Assembly: GCA_910575245.1 (NCBI GenBank)
Contig: CAJTEN010000001.1
Span: forward strand, 372,001 to 436,000
DNA length: 64,000 bases
Source of the DNA: Clostridia bacterium
GTDB lineage: Bacteria > Bacillota > Clostridia > Lachnospirales > Lachnospiraceae
Direction of reading: 5' to 3'
Position numbers and translations under genes: made by a program. Under the pieces are notes generated by a model. It saw nothing but the letters and a program-made list of their open reading frames with translations, did no database searches and was not told the DNA's origin. How positions within the stretch are numbered: position 1 is the first letter of the stretch; every line of letters begins with the position of its first letter. Of this stretch, positions 16,102 to 25,343 are shown piece by piece.

Positions 16102-17139
16102 ATGAAGAAACCTTATGTGATTGCCGAAATCGGCGTTAATTACTACGATACGGCAAGAGAATCAGGCATAACACCGTTAGAGGCGGCAAAGAAATATATC
16201 CGTGAGGCAAAGCAGGCGGGAATCGATGCGGTGAAATTCCAGTCTTACAAAGCCGATACCATCGTATCCAGAAATTCTCCCGCATACTGGGATACCACAA
16301 AGGAACCCACCAAAACCCAGCATGAATTGTTCCTGAAATTTGATCATTTCAATGCGGAGGAGTACGGGGAACTGTGCAGGTACAGTAAAGAGACCGGAAT
16401 TGACTTTATGTCTACGCCCTTCGACTATGCATCTGTGGATTATCTCGCAGATATGGTAGATATCTTTAAGATTTCTTCTTCCGATCTTACCAATCATCCT
16501 TTTCTGCGCTATATTGCAGCCAAAGGCAAACCGGTCCTGCTGTCGGTGGGTGCTTCCTATCTCTCAGAGGTCGAGGAAGCTGTCCGTGTACTGGAGAAAG
16601 CGGGGTGTAAGGATTTATGTCTGATGCACTGTGTTCTTTCATATCCTTGTAAGAATGAGGATGCGAACCTGAATATTATTAAAACACTGAAAAGAATATT
16701 TCCGGAGTATAAGATAGGTTACAGTGACCATACACTGCCGGATGATACGATGACAATTCTCACAACGGCCTATCTGTATGGCGCAGAGGTTATTGAGAAG
16801 CATTTTACACTGGATAAAACCCTGCAGGGAAATGACCATTACCATGCGGGAGACCCGGAAGATTTCGCTAAAGCGATCCGAAATTTTGAACTGATTACGC
16901 AGATCAGCGGGCAGGAGAAAAAAGAAGTTCTGTCCTGTGAACTGGTTCCCAGAAGGGAAGCAAGACGGTCCCTCGTCCTGACAAGGGATATGAAGAAAGG
17001 AGAGACAGTCACGGAGAAAGATGTGATGGCGAAGAGACCGGGGACGGGTATTTCTCCCAAGGACGTTGAAATTGTGATTGGAAGAACGATGTTGTGTGAC
17101 GCGCCGGGAGACACGGTGCTTACCTGGGAAATGGTTTAA
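16102..17139 (+). CDS. Nonulosonic acid synthase, NeuB/LegI family
   Basis: 345 aa. It condenses phosphoenolpyruvate with a six-carbon amino sugar to form the nine-carbon acid. The TIM barrel shows AEIGVNY at 8-14, VKFQSYK at 44-50, MHCVLSYP, KIGYSDHT at 204-211 and EKHFTLDK at 232-239. A C-terminal SAF (antifreeze-like) domain occupies about 285-345, with RPGTGISP. Length and motifs are fully typical. The PtmE-like and LegB-like neighbours point to a legionaminic-type substrate rather than sialic acid, but the NeuB family cannot be separated safely by eye. A good AGAAAGGAAAGG site precedes the ATG. Confidence 0.88.
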   Translation: MKKPYVIAEIGVNYYDTARESGITPLEAAKKYIREAKQAGIDAVKFQSYKADTIVSRNSPAYWDTTKEPTKTQHELFLKFDHFNAEEYGELCRYSKETGIDFMSTPFDYASVDYLADMVDIFKISSSDLTNHPFLRYIAAKGKPVLLSVGASYLSEVEEAVRVLEKAGCKDLCLMHCVLSYPCKNEDANLNIIKTLKRIFPEYKIGYSDHTLPDDTMTILTTAYLYGAEVIEKHFTLDKTLQGNDHYHAGDPEDFAKAIRNFELITQISGQEKKEVLSCELVPRREARRSLVLTRDMKKGETVTEKDVMAKRPGTGISPKDVEIVIGRTMLCDAPGDTVLTWEMV

Positions 17140-17151
17140 GGAGGAATACCA

Positions 17152-18651
17152 ATGATCAATCTTCTGCTGCCGGGGGTAATGGAAAAATCGCTCAGCAGAG
17201 CGATGATCGATAAGGCGTTGTCCCGGATCAAGGTGGATAACCTTTATATGATCGTGAATGATAAGGCTGAACTGCATTACTATGATGAGCTGGGAACCTG
17301 TTATCTGAGAGAAGATGTTGCCAGAGGGATTTTTACGGACGAGCAGCTGGAACCGGAGGAATTCATTCCGCTGGAGGATGAAGTTTTCGAGTATATGAAT
17401 CCCTACGTTATCGAGATTATTAACCAGCAGAGAAGATTTGAGCAGCGCTATGATTTTCAGGTCAGCAGCGCATGGGAAAGCCATTATCGTATTTTTATGC
17501 GTAATCTGCTCTTCTGGAACAGTATGCTGGAAAGGAAGCAGATTACGCATGTCTTTTTTACAAGGATTCCGCATGAAGGATATGGGGCTGTCATCTATCA
17601 TTTGTGTAAGATGAAGAATATTCCCGTGATGATGGCGTTCGCTTCTCTGATTCCCAACAGGGATTATGCGCTGACGGATTATATGTCATCCGACAGGGAG
17701 ATCGGTGAGGAGTATGAGAGACTGAAAGAATTGTACCGGGATAAGACAGCGGAGGAGATTGAACTCGAAGGCAATACAAAAGAAGAGTTCGACAAGTGGA
17801 CATCTCTCGATCCTGCCCTGATGAAACCGGCTTATATGAAAGGCAACAAACTGCGTAAGACATTCCGCGCCAGATACGGAGAGACAAATCTGATCCGGGT
17901 ATGGAGGGGGATTCTGGGGAAAGAATATGAGAAATATGGAATGGGAATCGGATTTCTGGGTGCTTCTTTTGCGAGGATACCGAAATTGCTGGGTGCCATT
18001 CCCTCCACCTATAAAAGATGGACCTATGCAAGGCCATACTGGAAAGAGACAAAGGAAGTAAACGCTTTCTATGAGAAGGTATCCGAGATGCCCCGCCCCG
18101 GAGAAAAGTACATCTACTTTGCGCTGCACTATCAACCGGAGGCAACTTCTAATCCTTTGGGCGGCGGAGCCTATACGGATCAGATTTTTCCGCTTCAGAT
18201 ATTATGCCGCAGTGTTCCGAAGGATGTACGCGTATATGTGAAAGCGCATCCAGCACAGCTTGCTTTCTTCGGCGGTATAGCCTATTATCAGGATATGCTG
18301 AGATTGCCGCAGGTCAGGCTGATGAAGATGGAGTGCTCCACCTATGAATTGATTAAGAATGCTTTTGCGGTGGCATCCCTGACGGGAACGGCATGTTGGG
18401 AGTCACAGTTTTATGACATACCGGCTATTTTGTTCGGCTATTCATATAAGAATGCCTCGCCGCTTGCCTATCATGTGCGGACGGTGAAGGAATGCGGGCA
18501 GGCGATCCAGGATATTCAGGAGCATAAGAAGACTGCAACCTTGAAGGATTTGAAGCTGTATACCATGGCGGCGCATAATTTGTCCTATCATATTGAGGAA
18601 AGAGGGAGGGTATTTCCGGAACTGATCGTCAGGCTGGTGAAAGAAATGTGA
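17152..18651 (+). CDS. Putative capsule-type glycosyltransferase (KpsC/KpsS-like GT-B)
   Basis: 499 aa, no signal peptide or evident membrane helix. The C-terminal half has the pattern of capsule polysaccharide transferases: YIYFALHYQPEAT, VRVYVKAHPAQ with the His-Pro pair near residue 365, and SLTGTACWESQFYDIPAILFG, the Gly/Thr/Glu segment at the CMP-sugar site of these enzymes. It directly follows the NeuB-type gene, so transfer of the CMP-nonulosonate made here is the most natural role. The N-terminal 250 residues are not recognised and may bind the acceptor. A GGAGG site precedes the ATG. Confidence 0.62.
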   Translation: MINLLLPGVMEKSLSRAMIDKALSRIKVDNLYMIVNDKAELHYYDELGTCYLREDVARGIFTDEQLEPEEFIPLEDEVFEYMNPYVIEIINQQRRFEQRYDFQVSSAWESHYRIFMRNLLFWNSMLERKQITHVFFTRIPHEGYGAVIYHLCKMKNIPVMMAFASLIPNRDYALTDYMSSDREIGEEYERLKELYRDKTAEEIELEGNTKEEFDKWTSLDPALMKPAYMKGNKLRKTFRARYGETNLIRVWRGILGKEYEKYGMGIGFLGASFARIPKLLGAIPSTYKRWTYARPYWKETKEVNAFYEKVSEMPRPGEKYIYFALHYQPEATSNPLGGGAYTDQIFPLQILCRSVPKDVRVYVKAHPAQLAFFGGIAYYQDMLRLPQVRLMKMECSTYELIKNAFAVASLTGTACWESQFYDIPAILFGYSYKNASPLAYHVRTVKECGQAIQDIQEHKKTATLKDLKLYTMAAHNLSYHIEERGRVFPELIVRLVKEM

Positions 18652-18669
18652 CGGGGAGAGTGCATTCTG

Positions 18670-19470
18670 ATGTGTAATGATGAGAATAAAGCATATGTAA
18701 AGCTAAAGAAGATACCGGAGAAGCTGGGTCTTAACAAGGGTGATACACTTCTGGTTTCCTCTGATCTGAAAGGACTGCTGTTTCAATGTCTGGAGCATGG
18801 AGATGCTGCGGACCCGAATGTATTTCTGGAAAGTCTTATGGATGCGGTGGGAAGCGAAGGAACCCTTCTTCTGCCGACATTTAACTGGGATTTTTGTAAA
18901 GGGATCACTTTTGATTACCGCCGCACACCCTGCAGAACGGGCAGTCTGGGCAAGGCGGCATTAAAGCGGAAAGATTTTGTCAGAACAAAGCATCCGATCT
19001 ACTCTTTTGCCGTGTGGGGGAAGAATGCCGGAAGACTCTATGAAATGGAGAATAAAGATTCTTTCGGAAAGGACTCGCCCTTTGCCTACCTGAAGGAAGC
19101 CGGGGCGAAGAATCTTTTTATCGATGTAAGTTATCAGGACAGCTTTACCTTTGCCCACTATGCGGAAGAGTGGGAGGGGAACGTGCCTTATCGGTATGTG
19201 AAGGATTTCACGGCAGGATATATTGATGAACAGGGCAGAGAAGAAGTAAGGACTTATTCCATGTTTGTGCGGGATCTGGATAAGAATGTGCATGTCACTA
19301 TTAACCCTATGGAGAAACAGTTTGCAGAGGCGGGCGCGGTGAGAGTATATGAGATCAACGGAGTGGATTTCAGGCTTCTCGATCTGGATAAGGCGTACGG
19401 GTTGATGAAAAAGGATATTCTCCATAATAGAAGCAGGAACCTGTGTACTTATGAAGGGCAGGAAGAATAA
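18670..19470 (+). CDS. AAC(3)-like N-acetyltransferase, probable glycan amino-sugar acetyltransferase
   Basis: 266 aa, the normal length of the aminoglycoside 3-N-acetyltransferase family. Family features include KGDTLLVSSDL, LPTFNWDF, the RTGSLGKAALK stretch, and KHPIYSFAVWGKNA with the conserved His-Pro and Ser. In glycan loci such proteins acetylate amino sugars from acetyl-CoA, so there is no ground for calling this a resistance gene. It is placed between a nonulosonate-type transferase and the flippase gene. Ribosome site: GGGGAG. The substrate is unknown, and acylation of the 5- or 7-amino group is a reasonable guess. Confidence 0.75.
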   Translation: MCNDENKAYVKLKKIPEKLGLNKGDTLLVSSDLKGLLFQCLEHGDAADPNVFLESLMDAVGSEGTLLLPTFNWDFCKGITFDYRRTPCRTGSLGKAALKRKDFVRTKHPIYSFAVWGKNAGRLYEMENKDSFGKDSPFAYLKEAGAKNLFIDVSYQDSFTFAHYAEEWEGNVPYRYVKDFTAGYIDEQGREEVRTYSMFVRDLDKNVHVTINPMEKQFAEAGAVRVYEINGVDFRLLDLDKAYGLMKKDILHNRSRNLCTYEGQEE

Positions 19471-19504
19471 GAAACTGAAGTGGCAGGTGCCGGGGAAGAA
19501 TGTA

Positions 19505-21346
19505 ATGCAGGGATTAAGCAAAGTAAAAGATATTTGGACTAAGTTTCAATTTATATTGACGGGAAAGCAGAAGCGTCTGGCTATGGTCATTCTGTTCATG
19601 ACTCTGATCGGCGCCATTGTTGAGACACTGGGTGTGTCGATCATCATACCTTTTGTCCAGGCGATGATGGAACCGGAACTGTTAATGCAGAATCCGTATA
19701 TCAAGCCGGCGGTGGAAACCCTTCACATTGAAGACTCCACTCAGATGATCATGATACTGGGAATCGGAATTGCGATTGTCTATATTCTAAAAAATTCATA
19801 TCTGACGCTCTTGTCATATTATAGGATCAGATATTCAACACGGGTGCAGAGAGAGCTGAGCGTACTGATGATGAAATCTTATATGAAGAGAGGCTATCTC
19901 TTCTTTGTCCAGGTTAATACAAGTGACCTGCTCCGGGGGATCATGGGAGATGTGAGTGCGGTATACCAGATGATGTATCATATATTCCGTGTAGTTGCTG
20001 AATTATTCACATCGATTGCGATCATTGTCTTTATCATTAAAACAGATGTTATGATGGCTGTGAGTGTCATTATTCTGGCCGGTGTCTGCTTTGCCGGTGT
20101 TGTTCTTGGCTTTCGCAAACCGATGCAGCGGCTGGGGGTGCAGTACCGGCAAAGCAACGGGGAGGCACAGAAGCATTCCCTGCAGGCTTTTCAGGGGATC
20201 AAGGAAGTCATTGTAATGCACAGGCAGCAGTTTTTTGTCAGCCGTTATGAGAAAGCGTTCCAGAGACAGCAGAAGGCGCTGATTGGGCAGACGGTTGCAT
20301 CTGAGAGCCCGGCATATATTATCGAGGCTGTATGCGTGGCAGGCCTGATTCTGGCGGTCAGTTTCCGTGTCTACAGTGGGACGGATACAACGGCCTTCAT
20401 ACCACAGCTGGCAGCCTTTGCGGTTGGTGCGTTTCGCATCCTTCCATCCCTGGGCAGGATCAGCAGCAGTGTCAACCAGATCGTTTACTTTGTTCCGTCT
20501 CTGAATAAGACTTATGAACATCTTAAGGAAGTACGGATGGCCGAACAGGAGATGCAGGAAGAAATCCGGTTTTTGACGCAGAAGGGCGAGGGGAAAGCGG
20601 AGGCACAAACAAGTGTACCGGCAGACAGGGAAGACAGTTTAGAAGCAGCCGTGAATGCGGAAGAACGATATCTTACGGTGGATAATGTTCACTGGCAATA
20701 TCCTTCGGCAGAAAAGGAAGTCCTAAGTGGTATCACGCTGCATATCCGCAAGGGAACTTCTGTGGCCCTGATCGGGCATTCAGGAGCCGGTAAGACAACG
20801 CTGGCGGACATTATTCTGGGCCTTTACAGGCCGCAGCAGGGCTGTATCAGATTTAAAGGAACAGATATCCGGACGATATCCGGACAGTGGAGCGGTAGTG
20901 TGGGTTATATTCCCCAGTCGGTTTATCTGACGGATGATACGATACGCAACAATGTTGCCTTCGGCGTGGATGAGCCGGATGATGAACTGGTATGGCAGGC
21001 ATTGGAGCAGGCGCAGCTCAAGGAGTTCGTGGCAGGACTTCCGGGAAGGCTGGATACAATAGTGGGTGACAGAGGTGTCAGGTTTTCGGGCGGGCAGCGG
21101 CAGAGGGTAGCTATTGCCAGGGCATTGTATTATAACCCGGAGATCCTGATACTGGACGAGGCGACATCGGCGCTTGACAACGAGACGGAGACGGCGGTCA
21201 TGGAAGCGATTGATTCCCTGCAGGGGAATAAGACGCTGATTATTGTGGCGCACAGGCTTACAACGATCAGGAACTGCGATGTGGTTTATGAGATTGCGGA
21301 TGGACAGGCTGTGGAAAGAGTGAAGGAAGAGCTGTTTGAGCCGTGA
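19505..21346 (+). CDS. ABC-type lipid-linked oligosaccharide flippase, PglK-like (fused TMD-NBD)
   Basis: 613 aa from ATG 19505, which has GGGGAAG six bases ahead; an ATG at 19451 would overlap the previous gene without a ribosome site. The N-terminal half has about six membrane segments. The C-terminal half is an ATP-binding domain: GHSGAGKTT near 424-432, FSGGQRQRVAIARAL near 527, and ILILDEATSALD after it. The architecture matches PglK, which flips undecaprenyl-linked oligosaccharide using ATP, and fits the end of this sugar cassette. A generic exporter is possible but less likely in this context. A linker of about 50 residues rich in Glu and Gln separates the domains. Confidence 0.85.
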   Translation: MQGLSKVKDIWTKFQFILTGKQKRLAMVILFMTLIGAIVETLGVSIIIPFVQAMMEPELLMQNPYIKPAVETLHIEDSTQMIMILGIGIAIVYILKNSYLTLLSYYRIRYSTRVQRELSVLMMKSYMKRGYLFFVQVNTSDLLRGIMGDVSAVYQMMYHIFRVVAELFTSIAIIVFIIKTDVMMAVSVIILAGVCFAGVVLGFRKPMQRLGVQYRQSNGEAQKHSLQAFQGIKEVIVMHRQQFFVSRYEKAFQRQQKALIGQTVASESPAYIIEAVCVAGLILAVSFRVYSGTDTTAFIPQLAAFAVGAFRILPSLGRISSSVNQIVYFVPSLNKTYEHLKEVRMAEQEMQEEIRFLTQKGEGKAEAQTSVPADREDSLEAAVNAEERYLTVDNVHWQYPSAEKEVLSGITLHIRKGTSVALIGHSGAGKTTLADIILGLYRPQQGCIRFKGTDIRTISGQWSGSVGYIPQSVYLTDDTIRNNVAFGVDEPDDELVWQALEQAQLKEFVAGLPGRLDTIVGDRGVRFSGGQRQRVAIARALYYNPEILILDEATSALDNETETAVMEAIDSLQGNKTLIIVAHRLTTIRNCDVVYEIADGQAVERVKEELFEP

Positions 21347-21439
21347 TGTTTTGTGTTTGCCAGGCTTATAGAAATAGATGACAGAAAGAAAATTATTGCA
21401 GCGAACATAGATGATTCAGTATAAAACGTGGAGATATAA

Positions 21440-23461
21440 ATGAGTAAAGTATATGCAAAGTACAAGTATGGTAAAACATTTGCATGGATAATCGGGTACA
21501 GCATTTTATTTGTTTTTATTAGTGCGCTTCTTAATGGATTGTCAGTGACGGAAGCTGTATATGTGCTGTTTTATCAGATTTTTATATATGCTATTCCAGG
21601 GATGGCGGCAATCCTTCTGCTTGGAATTAAGGTGCAGACAGATGTGGAGTGGATAGGATACAGCTTTGCAGCAGGGTACTGTTGCAATATTCTGTTCTAT
21701 TATATTACTGTGCCGTTCGGATTGCAGCAATATATAAAAGTGATAGGAACAGTGGCGGCAATTCTAAGCATGTATATCATATACAAGAAGAGAAACCAGC
21801 TTTTGTGTGAGGAAGACAAAGGGGGATTGAAAATCTGCAGTATAGGTGTGCTGTGCTATGCGCTTTTCATGTTTGTTGCCTATAACGGTAACGGTCTTAT
21901 GCCGGATCTGACAGGCGGCACTGACTATCATACCTATCATAGAGATGTGCTTTATTGGATAGGCAACTTAAACTCTCTTATAAAACAGTACCCTCCGATC
22001 AATCCCAGGGAATATACAAGCGGAATCTTTAACTATCATTATTTTTCCTCTCTGCAGCTGGCAGTGCAGTCATTGTTTACCGGTGTGGGTGCGGCAGTAA
22101 CCTGCATAGGGTTGTACTTTTATGCAACTGTAGTGATGATTGTTTTCGGGACATACCTTTTTGCGAAGAATGTGTTAAGGGATGGGAAGTTAATTGTCTT
22201 TGCCATGTGCGCCCTGCTTATCACATCAGGGGCGGAGAATATTACTAAGATTGAGCAGGTGTGTCACTATGTACTTACTTCTTTCGGAACGGATTATGGA
22301 TTGGGAATTCTGCTTTTTCTGATGATTGCCTTTTATCGGTATTGTCAGGAAGCTTCGAAAGTGCGTGGCGCAATTTGTATTATACTTTTGGCGGTATTAA
22401 CAGGAACGAAGGGACCTTATGCAGCGATTGCGGTATGTGGATTTGGTGGTGCATGTCTAATCTGGTTGATACAGAGAAAGGTTTTGAGAGCGTTTGTGTT
22501 TGGCGGAATTTCTCTGGCAGCATTTGGGGCAACCTATTATTTTGTCTGCAACACAAAAGGATATTCATCCGGCAGTTCACGCAAGCTCTTGAATCTGGTT
22601 ATCAGAACTGATCCGAATATGTCTATGATTGAGGCCTGCCTGCGGAAAGCAGGCAGGGAAATTATGAATATTCTGTTAATGAAACCGGTTGTGATTTTGC
22701 CGCTTATTGCTATATTGATTGTGTTATTATGCCGCAGAAGACGCATTACTGTCTTTGAGTTTGGCTGTCTGTGTATGACGGCGGCGGGTCTTGCTGTTAA
22801 TGCCATTATCACGATGCCCTCTAACCAACAGACTTATTTTGCATTGGCGGCGTTGGTACCAGCTTGGTGTTTTGTATTTACAGCAGGACAAAATATCGAC
22901 TTATTAACTTGGATGCAAGTGAAGGTATACAGAAAAGGGATTGCTGTGCTTGTATTTGCACTTGGCGGAATTGGGTTTCTGTCGGGTTATACTTACAATG
23001 GAAACCGATTTAATGTGATATACAGTATAGAAGATGGACTCGGGATGATTGGGAGTAGATTTACGGGAAAAGAGGCACATTTTAATGAAGAATATATAGA
23101 TAATGGTTTTATTTTGGAGCAGGATGAATATGAGGCAATGCAGATTTTAGGGCAGGATGAAGAACCAGGTGCGGTCATTCTTCATATTCTGCCGGAGAAA
23201 AGGGAAGGACGCCGGGCCTATCGGAGAAAATTGATTGGAAGTTTCAGTGGAAAATATATAATGAATGATGAGGCAGCAGTCAATGAATTGTTAGAGGGAA
23301 GTGCAAAGGAATATCAAAGATTATACGATATGGGCGTGCGGTATATATTGGTAGATTATTGGAAAGAAGAAGAGAGTGTTATATCGGAGGATTATGGAGA
23401 AGAAATGTATGTTGGAAATCAGATGAAACTATATAAACTATATAATATATCTGCTTTATGA
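21440..23461 (+). CDS. Large multi-pass membrane protein, GT-C-like
   Basis: 673 aa with about 12 hydrophobic segments and a soluble C-terminal part of some 140 residues. After the first helices comes a loop with an acidic pattern (MPDLTGGTDYHTYHRD) and, soon after, YPPINPREYTSGIFNYHYF, which resemble the acceptor/lipid-donor loop of GT-C glycosyltransferases that use polyprenyl-phosphate sugars. It follows the flippase gene and could add a sugar on the outer face. No known family is recognised with confidence. Its base composition is already falling toward the AT-rich stretch that follows. Ribosome site GTGGAG. Confidence 0.6.
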   Translation: MSKVYAKYKYGKTFAWIIGYSILFVFISALLNGLSVTEAVYVLFYQIFIYAIPGMAAILLLGIKVQTDVEWIGYSFAAGYCCNILFYYITVPFGLQQYIKVIGTVAAILSMYIIYKKRNQLLCEEDKGGLKICSIGVLCYALFMFVAYNGNGLMPDLTGGTDYHTYHRDVLYWIGNLNSLIKQYPPINPREYTSGIFNYHYFSSLQLAVQSLFTGVGAAVTCIGLYFYATVVMIVFGTYLFAKNVLRDGKLIVFAMCALLITSGAENITKIEQVCHYVLTSFGTDYGLGILLFLMIAFYRYCQEASKVRGAICIILLAVLTGTKGPYAAIAVCGFGGACLIWLIQRKVLRAFVFGGISLAAFGATYYFVCNTKGYSSGSSRKLLNLVIRTDPNMSMIEACLRKAGREIMNILLMKPVVILPLIAILIVLLCRRRRITVFEFGCLCMTAAGLAVNAIITMPSNQQTYFALAALVPAWCFVFTAGQNIDLLTWMQVKVYRKGIAVLVFALGGIGFLSGYTYNGNRFNVIYSIEDGLGMIGSRFTGKEAHFNEEYIDNGFILEQDEYEAMQILGQDEEPGAVILHILPEKREGRRAYRRKLIGSFSGKYIMNDEAAVNELLEGSAKEYQRLYDMGVRYILVDYWKEEESVISEDYGEEMYVGNQMKLYKLYNISAL

Positions 23462-23718
23462 TAAAATTATTTTATGTGCAAAGCAATTCCAGATTTTTTT
23501 ATCCTGAAAATTGCATACAGAAGAGTAATATAACACTTTTGTACTTTATAAGTTTAACCTGGTACATGATATACAATGATTTCATTTTATGGTAAGATTA
23601 TGGTTAGTTGGATGGATATGAGCATTTTACCTGTAATGGCAATGTCTGTCTTTATGTGTCCAAAGAGTTTTTGTTGGCGCTGTCATTGTTTCTGGGAGAT
23701 CCCCATCCGAGAGACTAG

Positions 23719-23859
23719 ATTGACGTTGTCCCGAAATACGGGCATGTAAGCGTCAATATTAACAAGAATATAGAGAGGGATCCTTCGGATATGCAAAGTA
23801 TTTGTGCCGAAGTAGGTATGGGCATAAGTATTAGTAAAGAGGTGGATTGGAGTAAATAA
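23719..23859 (+). pseudogene. C-terminal remnant of an unrecognised gene
   Basis: The 397-bp gap 23462-23858 contains no full gene. From 23719 a frame stays open for 46 codons, reading as ordinary protein (for example SVNINKNIERDPSDMQ and ISISKEVDWSK), and stops at TAA 23857-23859, which overlaps the ATG of the next gene (TAATG). Such overlap is typical of coupled genes, so the upstream partner was probably a real gene whose front has been lost. A neighbouring frame just upstream also reads like protein before a stop. I do not recognise the family, and I see no convincing promoter in this gap. Confidence 0.4.
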
Positions 23860-25343
23860 TGAAAAGATTTAGTCTGGATAAAGGAAGATCAATTCTTATC
23901 TATGGTGCAGGAATTCTTGGAAAAGATATTTACAATAAGGTCAAGGATGTCTATCATGTACAATGTTTTATTGATAGAAGAACAGATACAGGGAAAGAAA
24001 TGGATATTTCCGTACGGGATCCCGAACATCTTTCGGAATATAAGGATTGTGCTGTAATAGTTTGTGTTCATGATGGAAATTGGCATTATGAAATCGCGGA
24101 GAACTTATATCAACATGGTTTTAATCAAATATTGTTTTTGGCGCTTTCTGATGTTTATAAAAAAGAAGAAGCATTTCTTATGAAAAAGATGTACAATTTA
24201 TTTTTAGAGAAGCAATATGATTGCTTAGAGGGAATCCCATGTTATTCTGAAATGAAAAGAGACATTTTTAGTGAAAATGTAATTCGGAAAAATGAACTTT
24301 ATGTAACAGCATATTGCAGTAGAGAAATGCTGTATTCCTACGATAAAGTAGATGAGCATCAAAAAGGAAAAATGTCTGCAGAAATTATTTCGTATTTAGA
24401 TGTTCCTATTATAGTCCATAAACCTTACATTGACTTGTTTCGTTTTTTTATGTATGGGGAGGGAAGTTGTGAACTGTATATTAGAAATATGAGGCAGTTA
24501 AATAATAGTTTTGATATGGCAGAGGAAGAATTTTTACGGAGCCAGTATTTAATTTATCAATTATTAGAAAAAGAATATGAGAAAGGATTTGATGCTTTCC
24601 AATATGCACCGATTGATGTAAAATGGAATCCTAGAGGATATTTCAATGTTATTGATGGTCATCACAGATGTGCTTTTTATTGCCTGAAAGGACTGCAAAA
24701 TATGCCAGTCAGGATGACCAGAGAAGATTATAATATATGGGTAAATGAAGAGTATTTTGAAAAACTGAAAAGAATTTTGGTGGAAGGCAGAGTAATACCG
24801 TATACAAGAATTAACCATCCAATGCTGCAGGAGTACAGGTGTCGTTCCATGGAGTTTGAGAAGACTGTTCTTGATGTTATGCAGGAATGGTTGTATGATG
24901 AGAAGCAGACATTTCATTCGGCATTGGAATTGAGTAACTACCAGGGGTATTATAGCCGTAATATATACAGAATGAATAAATCTAACGAAATAGGTGTCAT
25001 TGTTACTGAGAAAGAAGACAAGCAATTTGTTCATACATTGAATCAGTTACAATATATACCGGAGAATTCAATTGTGATTATGGAATCGCTGGATGAATGC
25101 ATAAAAAAGAAAAAAGTTTATGAACTGGGAATTGTTTGCAATATGTATGAAGTAAATGACCTTAAAGATGTATTAAAGCATTTAAATGATATTATTAGTG
25201 ATAAGATATTTTGGCAGTCAAAATCTGATGCAGAGGCAGAGAAAAATTATATAATAAATAATTCGAAATTTTGTAATTATAAGCATATAGAGGGTAAATG
25301 TGTGGAAGGAAGATTATGTGAGATAGGAGTGTTTTACGTATGA
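23859..25343 (+). CDS. Three-part protein: Rossmann-like, ParB-like DGHHR and degenerate methyltransferase domains
   Basis: 494 aa. Residues 10-100 are Rossmann-like (LIYGAGILGK, then CFIDRR). Residues 249-290 include NVIDGHHRCAF, the DGxHR-type signature of ParB/sulfiredoxin-fold domains. Residues 350-494 align with the methyltransferase domain of the paralogue at 31584-33104, but the SAM-binding loop is lost: ALELSNYQGYY stands where the paralogue has VLDAGAYVGYF, and both end in a similar GVFYV/GVFYRV tail. The protein is therefore unlikely to use SAM. Its start overlaps the remnant's stop, and its stop overlaps the next gene (ATGA). The role is unknown; it belongs to the AT-rich glycan cassette. 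Confidence 0.7.
   Translation: MKRFSLDKGRSILIYGAGILGKDIYNKVKDVYHVQCFIDRRTDTGKEMDISVRDPEHLSEYKDCAVIVCVHDGNWHYEIAENLYQHGFNQILFLALSDVYKKEEAFLMKKMYNLFLEKQYDCLEGIPCYSEMKRDIFSENVIRKNELYVTAYCSREMLYSYDKVDEHQKGKMSAEIISYLDVPIIVHKPYIDLFRFFMYGEGSCELYIRNMRQLNNSFDMAEEEFLRSQYLIYQLLEKEYEKGFDAFQYAPIDVKWNPRGYFNVIDGHHRCAFYCLKGLQNMPVRMTREDYNIWVNEEYFEKLKRILVEGRVIPYTRINHPMLQEYRCRSMEFEKTVLDVMQEWLYDEKQTFHSALELSNYQGYYSRNIYRMNKSNEIGVIVTEKEDKQFVHTLNQLQYIPENSIVIMESLDECIKKKKVYELGIVCNMYEVNDLKDVLKHLNDIISDKIFWQSKSDAEAEKNYIINNSKFCNYKHIEGKCVEGRLCEIGVFYV

Noticed and set aside
18670-19470. Aminoglycoside resistance gene (AAC(3) family)
   Set aside because: The fold family matches, but the gene lies in the middle of a sugar-biosynthesis run; a glycan N-acetyltransferase is the simpler reading.
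21396-21425. TTGCAG-18-TATAAA as a promoter for the membrane gene at 21440
   Set aside because: Transcription would begin after or on the ribosome site, leaving almost no leader; more likely chance.
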